From Mucilaginibacter_A sp965201005 (GTDB lineage Bacteria; Bacteroidota; Bacteroidia; Sphingobacteriales; Sphingobacteriaceae): DNA of 64,000 nt. Below the pieces are notes generated by a model that was not told the DNA's origin, searched no databases, and worked only from the letters and a program-made list of their open reading frames with translations. Below, piece by piece: positions 18,524 to 27,356 of this stretch (the stretch's first letter is position 1; the number at the start of each line of letters is the position of its first letter). The stretch covers positions 2,666,001 to 2,730,000 of the forward strand of contig NZ_OZ241747.1 of assembly GCF_965201005.1 (NCBI RefSeq), given 5' to 3'. The translations under genes and the position numbers were made by a program.

Positions 18524-20242
18524 TTATGTACTTTCCATATCCACTGGTTTAAAAAAAGGTTCCATTTCGGTTATTGGTTTGCCAAAGGCAATCTTTGGAT
18601 AAGTATTGGTATGCGGATCGATCATTACTTGCAATAACTGCGGTTTATGGCGATTTTCTTCTGTCCAAAACCATTCAACAGCTTCTTCCGTCTCTTCTGG
18701 CGCAACAATTGTTTTACTATCAATCCCGTATGCCAATGCAACTTTAGCAAAATCGGGTGCATCATATCCCCAATAGGTGGATTGATATCGTGACTCGAAA
18801 TGAGTATCTTGAAATTGCCTTATCATACCTAATGTCCTATTGTTTAAAACCACAATTTTCACCGGTAAGTTATTCCTAACTATAGTCTGTAGTTCCTGAA
18901 TATTAATTTGCATACAGCCATCACCAATAATTACTACTACTGGGTTTTTGTTCAACGAAATACTAGTCCCAATTGATGCCGGAAGGGCGAAACCCATCGC
19001 GCCCATGCCCCCCGAGGTTAAAAAATATTGCCCTTCTTCCAATTCTATTGATTGCGCGCACCACATTTGATGGCTTCCAACGTCGGCAAGGTAAGCTTTA
19101 GCAGCTTTTGAAACCTTCGACAATGAATGTATAAATTCATTTGGATTTATACCTTTAGGAGACAACTCTTTAACATCAGGCCATGCTTCTTTTAAGGAGT
19201 TTATTTGTTTAATCCATTCTGTTTTTACGTCGAAAGTTTGATTGCCATAATAATCTTTAAAATGATGAAAAAAAGATTTCAAGTCCGCCGATATTTCAAT
19301 ACACCCTTTGATTCGATTGTTGATTTCTCCTATTTCGCAATCAATGTGATAAATTTTGCGATTACTAAAAAAATTAACATCTGCCCCAGTTTGCCGAATA
19401 TCTAACCGACTACCTAAAACCACTAATAAATCACACTCTCCAATTGCCATATTAGCCCATCGATTACCATAACTTCCGATAAAACCCACTCTTTGCGGAT
19501 GATCGTATGATATCGTATCGATCCCGAGTAACGTGGTAACAACCGGAATTTTGGTATGAACTATAAATTCGCTAAAGAATGTTTGAGACCCCGAAGCTTT
19601 TATGCCTCTTCCAGCAAGGATCAGGGGATTTTTAGCTTTCTTCAAATCCAACACTAACTGTTTGATTACTTCATCCTTAACAGTAACATAATTATCTTGC
19701 GCTTGCTCTTTATATTGTGGTTCGATTTGTGCTCTTTGTATGTCCATTGGAATATCAATAAGCACAGGGCCGGGCCTTCCTTCCAAAGCGATCCGATAGG
19801 CATCTTCAAAAATTTGCTCCACTCTTGCAGGATCATCTATCTGAAAGCTGGCTTTTGTAACTGGTTTTGCCATAGTTACAATGTCTGTTTCCTGAAACCC
19901 TAATTGACGAATATTCCTTTTGCCTTTTTGCTCATGCCTGTTCACCTGCCCGGTAATAAAAATTGCAGGTGATGAATCAAAAAAACAGCTTCCAATTCCA
20001 GTTAAAAGATTTGTTGCACCGGGTCCGCTGGTGGCCAATGCAATACCTGGTAAACCAGTAATTCTGCCGCAAGCTTCCGCAGCAAATGCTGCAGATTGTT
20101 CATGATGCATCGTATAAATGTGGATATCAGTTTTTTGACTAATGGAATCTAACAAATGGGTAATCATTCCGCCAGATAATTCAAATACACTTTTTATACC
20201 CTTTTTTTGAAGAAATTCAGCAATGAAATCTGATACTTTCAT
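18524..20242 (-). CDS. Thiamine diphosphate enzyme, likely YerE-type (yersiniose branch) carboligase
   Basis: This 572-residue protein has the three-domain architecture of acetolactate synthase-like enzymes. The N-terminal Pyr domain carries the catalytic Glu at about residue 48 (HHEQSAAFAAE), a middle domain follows, and the C-terminal PP domain has the GDGCMQ..N thiamine diphosphate motif. By family alone it could be annotated as acetolactate synthase large subunit. However, no small subunit or ilv gene is nearby, and it lies between ddhB/SDR and ddhC inside a CDP-sugar operon. In Yersinia the ThDP flavoprotein YerE adds a two-carbon unit to C4 of CDP-3,6-dideoxy-4-ketohexose to start yersiniose synthesis. 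The YerE assignment is inferred from context. Confidence 0.72.
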   Translation of the reverse strand: MKVSDFIAEFLQKKGIKSVFELSGGMITHLLDSISQKTDIHIYTMHHEQSAAFAAEACGRITGLPGIALATSGPGATNLLTGIGSCFFDSSPAIFITGQVNRHEQKGKRNIRQLGFQETDIVTMAKPVTKASFQIDDPARVEQIFEDAYRIALEGRPGPVLIDIPMDIQRAQIEPQYKEQAQDNYVTVKDEVIKQLVLDLKKAKNPLILAGRGIKASGSQTFFSEFIVHTKIPVVTTLLGIDTISYDHPQRVGFIGSYGNRWANMAIGECDLLVVLGSRLDIRQTGADVNFFSNRKIYHIDCEIGEINNRIKGCIEISADLKSFFHHFKDYYGNQTFDVKTEWIKQINSLKEAWPDVKELSPKGINPNEFIHSLSKVSKAAKAYLADVGSHQMWCAQSIELEEGQYFLTSGGMGAMGFALPASIGTSISLNKNPVVVIIGDGCMQINIQELQTIVRNNLPVKIVVLNNRTLGMIRQFQDTHFESRYQSTYWGYDAPDFAKVALAYGIDSKTIVAPEETEEAVEWFWTEENRHKPQLLQVMIDPHTNTYPKIAFGKPITEMEPFFKPVDMEST

Positions 20243-20248
20243 TAAATT

Positions 20249-21154
20249 CTATTCTGTTAGATAATAACCTATCGTTTTACGTAAAGCCAACTCAAAGTCG
20301 GTAAAGTCAATTTCACCAATCGACCCAGTCAATTTGCTTATATCACCTTCTACATACATAGATTGATTTGGCCGATAAGGAATTGCCCCAAAGTTAAGCT
20401 TAAAAGATGGATTTACTAAATCTCTGATGGATTCGGCAATACTTCTGATGGAACGGGTCGTATCACTGGATAGATTATAAATACCCGACGGAACCTGATG
20501 AATAACTATTTTATGTATGAATTTGGCAAAATCAAGTACATATAAATAAGCATATTTTTGTTGGCCTTCTGTAAGATCCATTTCGTTATTTTTTTGCATT
20601 ATTTTAATAAGAGCAGGTATCAGCCATGATTCATCTTCTTTTTCGCCGAAGACAGAAAAAACGCGCAACCAAACCCACTTTATGTTATTGAGTGAGCAAA
20701 AAGCTTTTACAATCTCTAAAGAAGACAGTTTAACAGCAGAATAAGCGTCTAAAGCCGCTGCCATTTTTTGTTCGTTTACTTTTTCAAACATTCGTCCATA
20801 TTCGGCCTGCGATCCTAAAAAAATAATTTTTTTTACAGAAATTTCAGCTCCTATTTCCAACAGATTGGTTAGAAACTCAATATTTTTTATTTGTTCGTTC
20901 CAGTTATTTCTGCTGCCAGAACCTACTCCCATCCATGCACAATGTATAATTATATCCGGACTTTGATCTAATAGATTTTGTCGCCAGTGTTCGTTAACTT
21001 CTACCCAAAAAACCTTACTGGTAAAATCTTTACATCGCCAAACATCTGAGTTTGGTCTCATCAATCCAACAACATCAAAGTTTTCCGAAAGTAGTTTCTC
21101 GGCGATTGCTGATCCCAAAAAACCTGTAATTCCAGTTACCAATACTTTAGTCAT
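20249..21154 (-). CDS. Extended SDR, probable reductase/epimerase of the CDP-dideoxyhexose pathway
   Basis: This 301-residue protein has the NAD motif VTGITGFLGSAIAE at the N-terminus, FLGSQAEYG near 118 and a catalytic Y-x3-K in DAYSAVKLSSLE. The group includes RfbJ/abequose synthase and CDP-paratose synthase-like reductases. It overlaps ddhB by 8 bp upstream and lies 6 bp before the YerE-like gene. It could reduce a keto group of the CDP-sugar, for example the acetyl side chain after the YerE step, or the 4-keto group. The sequence alone does not separate these. Confidence 0.72.
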   Translation of the reverse strand: MTKVLVTGITGFLGSAIAEKLLSENFDVVGLMRPNSDVWRCKDFTSKVFWVEVNEHWRQNLLDQSPDIIIHCAWMGVGSGSRNNWNEQIKNIEFLTNLLEIGAEISVKKIIFLGSQAEYGRMFEKVNEQKMAAALDAYSAVKLSSLEIVKAFCSLNNIKWVWLRVFSVFGEKEDESWLIPALIKIMQKNNEMDLTEGQQKYAYLYVLDFAKFIHKIVIHQVPSGIYNLSSDTTRSIRSIAESIRDLVNPSFKLNFGAIPYRPNQSMYVEGDISKLTGSIGEIDFTDFELALRKTIGYYLTE

Positions 21155-22226
21155 GCAGATACTCTAGAATTTGTGATTCTGTGTAAAAACAAATGTTACT
21201 TCTATTTAAAATAAATTCCCGATACCATTTTAAAGAAAGTTGTACTGCTTTCTCAGCACTCATTTTAGGATACCAGCCCAGCTCGGTGATTGCTTTACTG
21301 ATATCCAGCTTTAACAAGCCTGCCTCATGTGGCGCATCATCAACGTCGTCGATTATAAAGCTGCCATTTCCCCAAAAGCCAATAGCTAAGTTCACCATTT
21401 CTTCAACAGAAAGTACATCAGTTGAAAATGGTCCAAAATTGTAAGATTGATTAAAATATATTGGATTATCAACCAATTTTTTTCCTAAAATAAGATACGC
21501 CACGATTGGTTCCAAAACGTGTTGCCACGGTCTAACCGACTTTGGATTCCTTATTTTTATTGTTTGATTAGTCGATAAAGCCAATACGACGTCCGGGATC
21601 AACCGGTCTTTCGCCCAATCGCCGCCACCAATCACATTACCTGCCCTGCCGACTGCGATCGCCTTTTGATGTTGCTGATAATGATTTGGATTGAAAAAAG
21701 AATTTCTATAAGAATCAATAACCAATTCTGCACAAGCCTTGCTTGCACTATAAGGGTCATAGCCACCTAAACGGTCTGTTTCACGATAGGGATATAGCCA
21801 TTCATTATTGTGGTAAACTTTATCGGTTGTAATTAATACGACCTGACACTTCTTTTTCAACTTCCTAACAGCGTCTAATAAGTTAGCTGTTCCTACCGCG
21901 TTTACTTCAAAAGTCTCTAACGGCATTTCGTAAGATAATCTCACCAGCGGCTGTGCTGCCAGGTGAAAAACGAAATCGGGTTGAAAATCTAAAAGCTGTC
22001 GTGTTAGTTCACTTTTATTTCTTATATCTTCAATAATAGACTCGCAAAATTGCCCGCCATCGATTGCATTGTAAAGATTATTAGGATGATCAGGAGCAAG
22101 GGCATAACCCCTCACTTGTGCACCAAGCATGCTTAGAAGCTTTAACATCCAAGCACCTTTAAATCCAGTGTGGCCTGTTAAAAATACCTTCTTTTCGCTA
22201 TATGCTTCTTTTAATAAATCAAACAT
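21147..22226 (-). CDS. ddhB: CDP-glucose 4,6-dehydratase
   Basis: This 359-residue extended SDR has the family-specific N-terminus VFLTGHTGFKGAWM. The catalytic region reads ITTDKVYHNNEW..YPYRE..DPYSASKACAE with Y-x3-K, and RAGNVIGGGDWAKDRL is highly characteristic of RfbG. It converts CDP-D-glucose to CDP-4-keto-6-deoxy-D-glucose. It starts 3 bp after the ddhA stop. An exact copy of the 12-base word (inverted) falls in its first codons at 22202-22213, encoding LKEAY. Confidence 0.95.
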   Translation of the reverse strand: MFDLLKEAYSEKKVFLTGHTGFKGAWMLKLLSMLGAQVRGYALAPDHPNNLYNAIDGGQFCESIIEDIRNKSELTRQLLDFQPDFVFHLAAQPLVRLSYEMPLETFEVNAVGTANLLDAVRKLKKKCQVVLITTDKVYHNNEWLYPYRETDRLGGYDPYSASKACAELVIDSYRNSFFNPNHYQQHQKAIAVGRAGNVIGGGDWAKDRLIPDVVLALSTNQTIKIRNPKSVRPWQHVLEPIVAYLILGKKLVDNPIYFNQSYNFGPFSTDVLSVEEMVNLAIGFWGNGSFIIDDVDDAPHEAGLLKLDISKAITELGWYPKMSAEKAVQLSLKWYREFILNRSNICFYTESQILEYLHD

Positions 22227-22229
22227 TTT

Positions 22230-23003
22230 TTACCAGATTTTCCAGGGGGCATCATTATTTTCCCACATTTCAATTAAATCGTGTTTGTCTTTTAACGTAT
22301 CCATAGGGCGCCAAAAACCATCGTGTTTAAAAGCATTCATTTGCCCACTGGTAGCAATTTGTTCCATTGGCTGTTGCTCCCAAACGGTTTTATCTCCTTC
22401 ACTTATATAGTTAAATACTTCCGGTTCGCAAACAAAATATCCTCCGTTAATCCATGATCCATCACCTTTTGGTTTTTCCAAAAACGAATTTACCGACATA
22501 TCCTCACCTAAATCCAAGGCACCGAATCTGCCTGAAGGTTGTACCGAGGTTACCGTACAAAGCTTTCGGTGCCCTTTGTGGTAATTAACTAATTCTCTTA
22601 TGTTGATATTACTTACACCATCACCGTATGTCAGCATAAATGTTTCATTACCTATATGAGGCTGAATACGTTTTATGCGTCCGCCAGTCATAGAATCATT
22701 TCCAGTATCAACCAAAGTTATTTTCCACGGTTCTGCTTGCGAATCATGTACCTCCATTGCATTTTTACTTAGATCTATCGTTACATCAGATTTATGCAAA
22801 AAGTAGTTGGCAAAATATTCTTTAATCATGTAGCCTTTGTAGCCGAGACAAACTACAAAATCGTTAAAACCGTGCGCAGAATAAATTTTCATGATATGCC
22901 AAAGGATTGGCATTCCACCGATCTCAACCATAGGTTTTGGCTTCAGTACCGTTTCCTCAGATAAACGTGTACCTAAGCCGCCTGCCAGAAGTACAACTTT
23001 CAT
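22230..23003 (-). CDS. ddhA: Glucose-1-phosphate cytidylyltransferase
   Basis: This 257-residue nucleotidyltransferase has LAGGLGTRLSEET at the N-terminus, KPKPMVEIGGMPILWHIMK near 22-40 and the metal-binding YGDGVS near 128, the full signature of RfbF. It makes CDP-glucose, the first committed step for 3,6-dideoxyhexoses. It is followed after 3 bp by ddhB. A diverged truncated second copy of its 5' end lies at 27122-27340. Confidence 0.95.
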   Translation of the reverse strand: MKVVLLAGGLGTRLSEETVLKPKPMVEIGGMPILWHIMKIYSAHGFNDFVVCLGYKGYMIKEYFANYFLHKSDVTIDLSKNAMEVHDSQAEPWKITLVDTGNDSMTGGRIKRIQPHIGNETFMLTYGDGVSNINIRELVNYHKGHRKLCTVTSVQPSGRFGALDLGEDMSVNSFLEKPKGDGSWINGGYFVCEPEVFNYISEGDKTVWEQQPMEQIATSGQMNAFKHDGFWRPMDTLKDKHDLIEMWENNDAPWKIW

Positions 23004-23055
23004 TTATTGGTATTTTTTGATTTTGATAAATTGATTAAAGGTGTTCTTAATTTGC

Positions 23056-24123
23056 TCATTTCATGATACTTTTAGATAGTTTTTTCAAAATCAGGACGAA
23101 AACTACCAATATTCCTGCTAAAACACTCCCAAAAACAATACCTTTTAATTTACCGAGTTTATTTACCGGCAAAGGCAGAACCGGCTCGTCTATCAACTGT
23201 ATCAAAGGCGTTTCCTGAAGCAAAGACATTCGCGAAACTTCCAGGTTTTTTACGATTTCACTATAAATGGCCGTACTTGCCTGCACATCTACTTGCTTTC
23301 GCTGCGAAGGAACACGCAAAATCAACTGGTTCGGATTTGCATTTGGTGCAGCATCAATAGCAGAAGCTACTCCGCCTATGGAATAATTTAAAATCCTTTT
23401 AACACTATCTGCCTGTTTTTGTAAAATCTGCACGTTCTGGTAACTTTTCTTTGTTTTAGTTTGTGCATAAAAATTGTTCACCGTTTCTACAAGTTTAATA
23501 TTGAATTCTTTTGAAAAGAGTTCATCTTCACTGGCAACATCAACTTTTATAACACTTAATTTTTTATCTAATTTTTCTACATTTAATATTTTTTTATTAA
23601 AGAGTTCTACAATATTTGTAATGATACTATCCTGTTTTCTATTAAATTTTTCTGGATTCCCATAAAAATTTATTGAATTTATATGATCTTTTTTTTTCCA
23701 AGTATTACGTAATTTGTTGAAATCTATATAACGTTCTATCAAAAGCTCAACTTTACCATTGATGTTTACTTTAGATAATAAGGTTTTTTCAATCATTACG
23801 CGCGATTTGTACAATTCTAGAATATTATCCCCTTGAAATATGCCACTAGCACCACCACCGCTAATATCTATTCCGGCGAGTGATGCTAAACCTGCATATT
23901 GTCCTAACCCGCCTGCTTTGTTATCCTCTAAAACAAACGTGCTTGTTGCCGTATAAATTGGCTTTTTATATATAGAATATAATACCCCTAATGTACCTCC
24001 CAAAACTCCAAATAGTATTATTATGCCACTCTTGCTTTTTAAATAAATAAAAGCAGACCTTAATTTTAATACAAGTTCTTTTAAGGATATTTCGTCAGGA
24101 TTATCGTTGATATTATTATCCAT
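23056..24123 (-). CDS. wzz: Polysaccharide chain-length determinant (Wzz-like)
   Basis: This 355-residue protein has two membrane segments, one near 33-50 (GIIILFGVLGGTLGVLYS) and one near the C-terminus (VFGSVLAGILVVFVLIL). The long periplasmic domain between them has coiled-coil character. The proline-rich segment before the second segment (LIDEPVLPLPVNKLGKLKG) is the usual Wzz signature. No C-terminal tyrosine kinase domain is attached. It regulates polymer length together with Wzy and sits between the export gene and ddhA. Confidence 0.88.
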   Translation of the reverse strand: MDNNINDNPDEISLKELVLKLRSAFIYLKSKSGIIILFGVLGGTLGVLYSIYKKPIYTATSTFVLEDNKAGGLGQYAGLASLAGIDISGGGASGIFQGDNILELYKSRVMIEKTLLSKVNINGKVELLIERYIDFNKLRNTWKKKDHINSINFYGNPEKFNRKQDSIITNIVELFNKKILNVEKLDKKLSVIKVDVASEDELFSKEFNIKLVETVNNFYAQTKTKKSYQNVQILQKQADSVKRILNYSIGGVASAIDAAPNANPNQLILRVPSQRKQVDVQASTAIYSEIVKNLEVSRMSLLQETPLIQLIDEPVLPLPVNKLGKLKGIVFGSVLAGILVVFVLILKKLSKSIMK

Positions 24124-24164
24124 AAAAAAACTTTAAAATCTTATTCAACTGCATCTCAAAAAGA

Positions 24165-26645
24165 TTATTTTTTAGTAACGCTTATTATGCCCAAAATAAT
24201 CGCACCCAATGAAGCCAAGCCTGTGGTAAACCCTAAAATAGCACCAATTGTATTTCCGATACTTTTAGGTCTTACAGGCACATAAATTTCACTCCCTGGC
24301 TTAACGGAAGGATGACTATTAAAAAATAAAAACTTTCGAGTACCTTTCACAGTTCCGTTCGGATAAATTATGTAAGAGCCTCTTTTATAAGCTGTTGGAG
24401 AGAAACCACCAGCATTTAAAACATACCCTTTAAAAGATTTTGTTTTATCAAACACTACAGCACTTGGATACAAAACCTCTCCGTTCACGCGTACAATTTG
24501 CTGTTGCTTTGGGATTCTTAATATATCCCCATCTTCCAATAATAAATCAATTTTAGATCCCGGTGTATTTAAGATTTTCTGTAAATCAATACCCACATAG
24601 TTGTTTCGTGGTTGCGAATTTTCAGTCTTGGTAGAATCTTTGTAGGTCCTTTTTAACCGGTTTAAACGATCTGTCCTTTCCTGCGCTATGGCAGTTGTAT
24701 CAGATTTTGTTTTATCTATTCCTAAAATAGCTATATTTTCTCTTTTCAATGATCCGCCTCCTACATCGGCAGAAACGGTTAAACCGCCGGCACGGTTAAT
24801 TAAATCTGATATTTTTTCATTTTTTGTTTCAATTGTATAAGAACCCGGATACAAAACTTCTCCTTCCACTTTTACTGTTTTTTGCTTCTCGTATCCCGGC
24901 AAACTGTATATAGAAACTATATCAAACGGCTTCAAGATAAAGTCTATTCCGCTTACCTTTAAATTATTGTCAACATTCACACTAAAAACTTGTGCTACTT
25001 TAGTGTTTTTTGATTTGGGATCTGCATCATTTACTCTACGTGCAACTTCAATCCGTTTAGATGTAGCACCTTCCGCAAAACCACCGGCTTTTAAAATCAA
25101 ATCTTCTACTTTCATGTTATCACCAAAAGCAAAAACCCCTGGTTTTCTAACAGAACCATTTATAGTAACCGTATATTTATCACGAAGATCAAATATGGAG
25201 GATATATTAACTACATCTTCCCGCTGCAAAGTAATGTCCTTTACTTTGTTTAAAACATCTTTAACACTAAAATCAATTATTTCTGTACTGTTGTCAGGTT
25301 TTAACCGGGTAATAGTACCGCGTTCTGTAAAAGCATCTTCTTTTAATCCGGCCGCATTGGCAATCAACTGAGATAAGGTTAAACCATTTTGCAATTCAAA
25401 TTCTCCCGGCCTAAAAACAGCACCATTAATGGTTACCCGGTTTTCAATCCGGTCAATAATGGAGGATACAAAATATTTATCGCCTCTTAATGGAATATAG
25501 TTGCTGTAATCCGCCTCAACCACATCAGTCAGCTTGCGTTGCTGGTTATCTATCTGTAAAACTTTTATCCTTGCCGTGTAAGCACTATCGGTAAAACCAC
25601 CTGCGTAATTAATGATGTTTTGCAAATTTTCGCCGGGCAGCACTTCAAATAATGCCGGGATTTTTACCTGACCGGCCATTTCTACCCTTGTTCTGTAAGT
25701 TGGAACCCGGACAATGTCCTGATCATGCAGGGAAATATTATCTTTTTGATCTCCTTTAACCAAGAAATCATATACATCAAGCCTCCTGATGATCTTGTTG
25801 TTTCTGATCACTTCAATCTGCCGGAAAGAACCGTTTTCGTTTGGGCCGCCGGCAACATAAAGCGCGTTAAAAACAGTAGCCAAAGATGATAAGGTATAAG
25901 TTCCCGGGCGCATCAACTGGCCGATCATAATCACTTTTATACTACGGATGTTGCCTAAACTTACCTGTACACTTGTGCCCCGTCCAATTGCGTAATTATT
26001 GGCAGATAGTTTACTTTTTATCAGTGTGGTTACATTTTCTATCGTTTTGCCCGATACGTTTACAATACCGATCCCCGGGATATTGATATTTCCTTCCGGA
26101 GAAACTTCAAGCTTCCAGTTGACCAAAGAATTGCCATAGACATTAATGTTAAGCTGATCCTCGGGCCCAACAATATAATTAACAGGTGTTGCCAGTTTTA
26201 AATTTGGTTCGAAAGAACTATTTTTTGTTTTGAACAGATCGGCACCAAAAATTTTGGGTTTTAAACTTTCAAAGATATCCTGTTGAGTGGCGGAAGAATC
26301 TGCGCTATCCTTATCCTCTTTATAATTCGGCCTTCTTCTGCCATCAATTGTAGTGTCTGCTGAATTACTTGAAGGATTTTTGCTACGGATATCACGAACA
26401 CGGTCTTGCAGTTTTTGTATCTGGATTGGAGACACGCCGCGGCTACGAGCCTGTTGCAACAAATCTGCATCACTTAAACCTGCATTTTGAGCATCTTGTA
26501 TCAGCTTTTTAATCTGTTGATCGGTTAAATTATCTACATTAACAGAAGAAAGGTTTTGAAAATTAACTTGCGCATGTGCATTATTTAACAACCCGAAACT
26601 GATAAATGCAAAAAATATAAAAGTTCTAAAAATCCTGTTGTTCAT
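24165..26645 (-). CDS. wza: Polysaccharide export protein with multiple SLBB domains (Wza-like)
   Basis: This 826-residue protein has an N-terminal signal peptide (ending near NAHAQ, about residue 26), then a low-complexity spacer to about 110. A Poly_export domain follows (YIVGPEDQLNINVYGN near 153) and then five to six SLBB-type repeats marked by segments such as VxGxVxxPGxF/Y (GQLMRPGTY, GAVFRPGEF, GSVRKPGVF, GEVLYPGSY, GEVLYPSAV). A C-terminal membrane segment is present (about 800-820). It is longer than Wza of E. coli, as is common in Bacteroidota. It would form the outer-membrane or periplasmic export channel. It is the first gene of the operon. Confidence 0.9.
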   Translation of the reverse strand: MNNRIFRTFIFFAFISFGLLNNAHAQVNFQNLSSVNVDNLTDQQIKKLIQDAQNAGLSDADLLQQARSRGVSPIQIQKLQDRVRDIRSKNPSSNSADTTIDGRRRPNYKEDKDSADSSATQQDIFESLKPKIFGADLFKTKNSSFEPNLKLATPVNYIVGPEDQLNINVYGNSLVNWKLEVSPEGNINIPGIGIVNVSGKTIENVTTLIKSKLSANNYAIGRGTSVQVSLGNIRSIKVIMIGQLMRPGTYTLSSLATVFNALYVAGGPNENGSFRQIEVIRNNKIIRRLDVYDFLVKGDQKDNISLHDQDIVRVPTYRTRVEMAGQVKIPALFEVLPGENLQNIINYAGGFTDSAYTARIKVLQIDNQQRKLTDVVEADYSNYIPLRGDKYFVSSIIDRIENRVTINGAVFRPGEFELQNGLTLSQLIANAAGLKEDAFTERGTITRLKPDNSTEIIDFSVKDVLNKVKDITLQREDVVNISSIFDLRDKYTVTINGSVRKPGVFAFGDNMKVEDLILKAGGFAEGATSKRIEVARRVNDADPKSKNTKVAQVFSVNVDNNLKVSGIDFILKPFDIVSIYSLPGYEKQKTVKVEGEVLYPGSYTIETKNEKISDLINRAGGLTVSADVGGGSLKRENIAILGIDKTKSDTTAIAQERTDRLNRLKRTYKDSTKTENSQPRNNYVGIDLQKILNTPGSKIDLLLEDGDILRIPKQQQIVRVNGEVLYPSAVVFDKTKSFKGYVLNAGGFSPTAYKRGSYIIYPNGTVKGTRKFLFFNSHPSVKPGSEIYVPVRPKSIGNTIGAILGFTTGLASLGAIILGIISVTKK

Positions 26646-26700
26646 TTTTTTAATATTATCAGATCATCAATACTTTTCTGATAAGGGAAACTATTTTTTG

Positions 26701-26708
26701 CAAAAGTA
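26701..26708 (-). promoter_or_regulatory. Putative Bacteroidota -7 box for the polysaccharide operon
   Basis: On the minus strand the sequence TACTTTTG fits the TAnnTTTG -7 consensus of Bacteroidota primary sigma factor promoters. It lies about 56 bp before the wza start codon. A weak TTTTTA sits about 19 bp further upstream in place of the usual TTTG -33 element. No other promoter candidate of this quality was noticed for the 26-kb operon. Confidence 0.45.
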
Positions 26709-26807
26709 ATTTAATTTATGTGTTATTAAAAACATCCTCCAAATAGCCTAAAACTCACATTTTGATTAATTTAGATAACACTGCCGGTTTTTAACTTTCT
26801 AATTTTT

Positions 26808-26843
26808 AGGCGATAAAAACAGTATATGCTTCTTTTATCGCCT
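26808..26843. terminator. Perfect 11-bp dyad formed by two facing 12-base words
   Basis: Arms AGGCGATAAAA and TTTTATCGCCT are exact inverted complements around a 14-nt centre. The left arm runs into a TAAAAACAGTAT word (26814-26825), and the right arm is an inverted TAAAAGAAGCAT word (26826-26837). It could terminate transcription arriving from the ddhD-side genes or act as a protein-binding dyad. Confidence 0.45.
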
Positions 26844-26925
26844 TAATTTAAACGTAGGCATAATCACAAATACAAGTCTGTTTATCCGGTTCAGCATTAA
26901 AATCTTTAATATATAGAGGCTGTTT

Positions 26926-27075
26926 AAATTTCTGTTTATAAGTTGGCAATGCTTCTTTTATGCCAGTAAATTTTGCTTTTTTAACTTTTGCCGATGCAAG
27001 AACCTGCATATATATTCCCGGATTTTATATGATAAAAGAAGCATTGAAAATAATTCGGATAAAATTTTAACAGGA
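26926..27075. repeat. Palindromic intergenic repeat element
   Basis: It starts with GGCTGTTTAAATTT and ends near AAATTTTAACAGG, so the ends are partly inverted. Inside lie the inverted word at 26949-26960 followed by GTAAATTTTG, and the direct word at 27033-27044. The same order of parts is seen in the copies near 6320, 32712, 44213, 49120 and 60292. Confidence 0.7.
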
Positions 27076-27121
27076 TATTGTCTGCATCGTTAAGCCAGAG
27101 TTCCGGCCGCACCAGTATTTT

Positions 27122-27340
27122 TTACTTTGTAAATAAAAAATAGTTTGCAAAATATTCTTTGATCATATATCCTTTATAACCCAAACAGATTATAAAATCA
27201 TTAAAACCGTAGGAAGAATAAATTTTCATGATGTGCCAAAGGATTGGCATTCCTCCAATTTCCACCATAGGTTTGGGCTTGATTACGGTTTCTTCGGATA
27301 AGCGGGTGCCTAAACCTCCTGCCAGCAACACTACTTTCAT
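27122..27340 (-). pseudogene. ddhA': Truncated second ddhA (5' fragment)
   Basis: The 72-residue frame reproduces the first about 69 residues of DdhA (LAGGLGTRLSEET..KPMVEIGGMPILWHIMK..GYKGYMIKEYFANYF) and then stops after three unrelated residues. Compared with the intact gene at 22230 it differs at several residues (for example IKPKP for LKPKP, SSYGFNDFI for SAHGFNDFV), so it is a diverged allele and not a fresh copy. The catalytic metal site is missing, so it cannot work as a cytidylyltransferase. It lies 16 bp behind the ferredoxin reductase gene, as expected of an original ddhD-ddhA operon that was later broken. Confidence 0.88.
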
Positions 27341-27356
27341 ATCAACTTATACTTGT

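Larger units (their letters stand above)
26646..27121. other. 476-bp gene-free junction upstream of the polysaccharide operon
   Basis: The stretch holds a minus-strand -7 box (26701-26708), a short perfect dyad made from two facing 12-base words (26808-26843), and one copy of the palindromic repeat element (about 26926-27075) with exact words at 26949-26960 and 27033-27044. No credible coding frame was seen. It separates the wza start from a truncated ddhA relic, so it is probably a recombination junction. Confidence 0.6.

Noticed and set aside
18524..20242. Ordinary acetolactate synthase (ilvB) call
   Set aside because: No small subunit or other branched-chain amino acid gene is nearby, and the gene sits within CDP-dideoxyhexose genes; family alone cannot exclude it, so the YerE-type call is kept at moderate confidence.
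27122..27340. Small functional cytidylyltransferase-like protein
   Set aside because: The fragment ends before the metal-binding and sugar-binding parts, so it is a relic.
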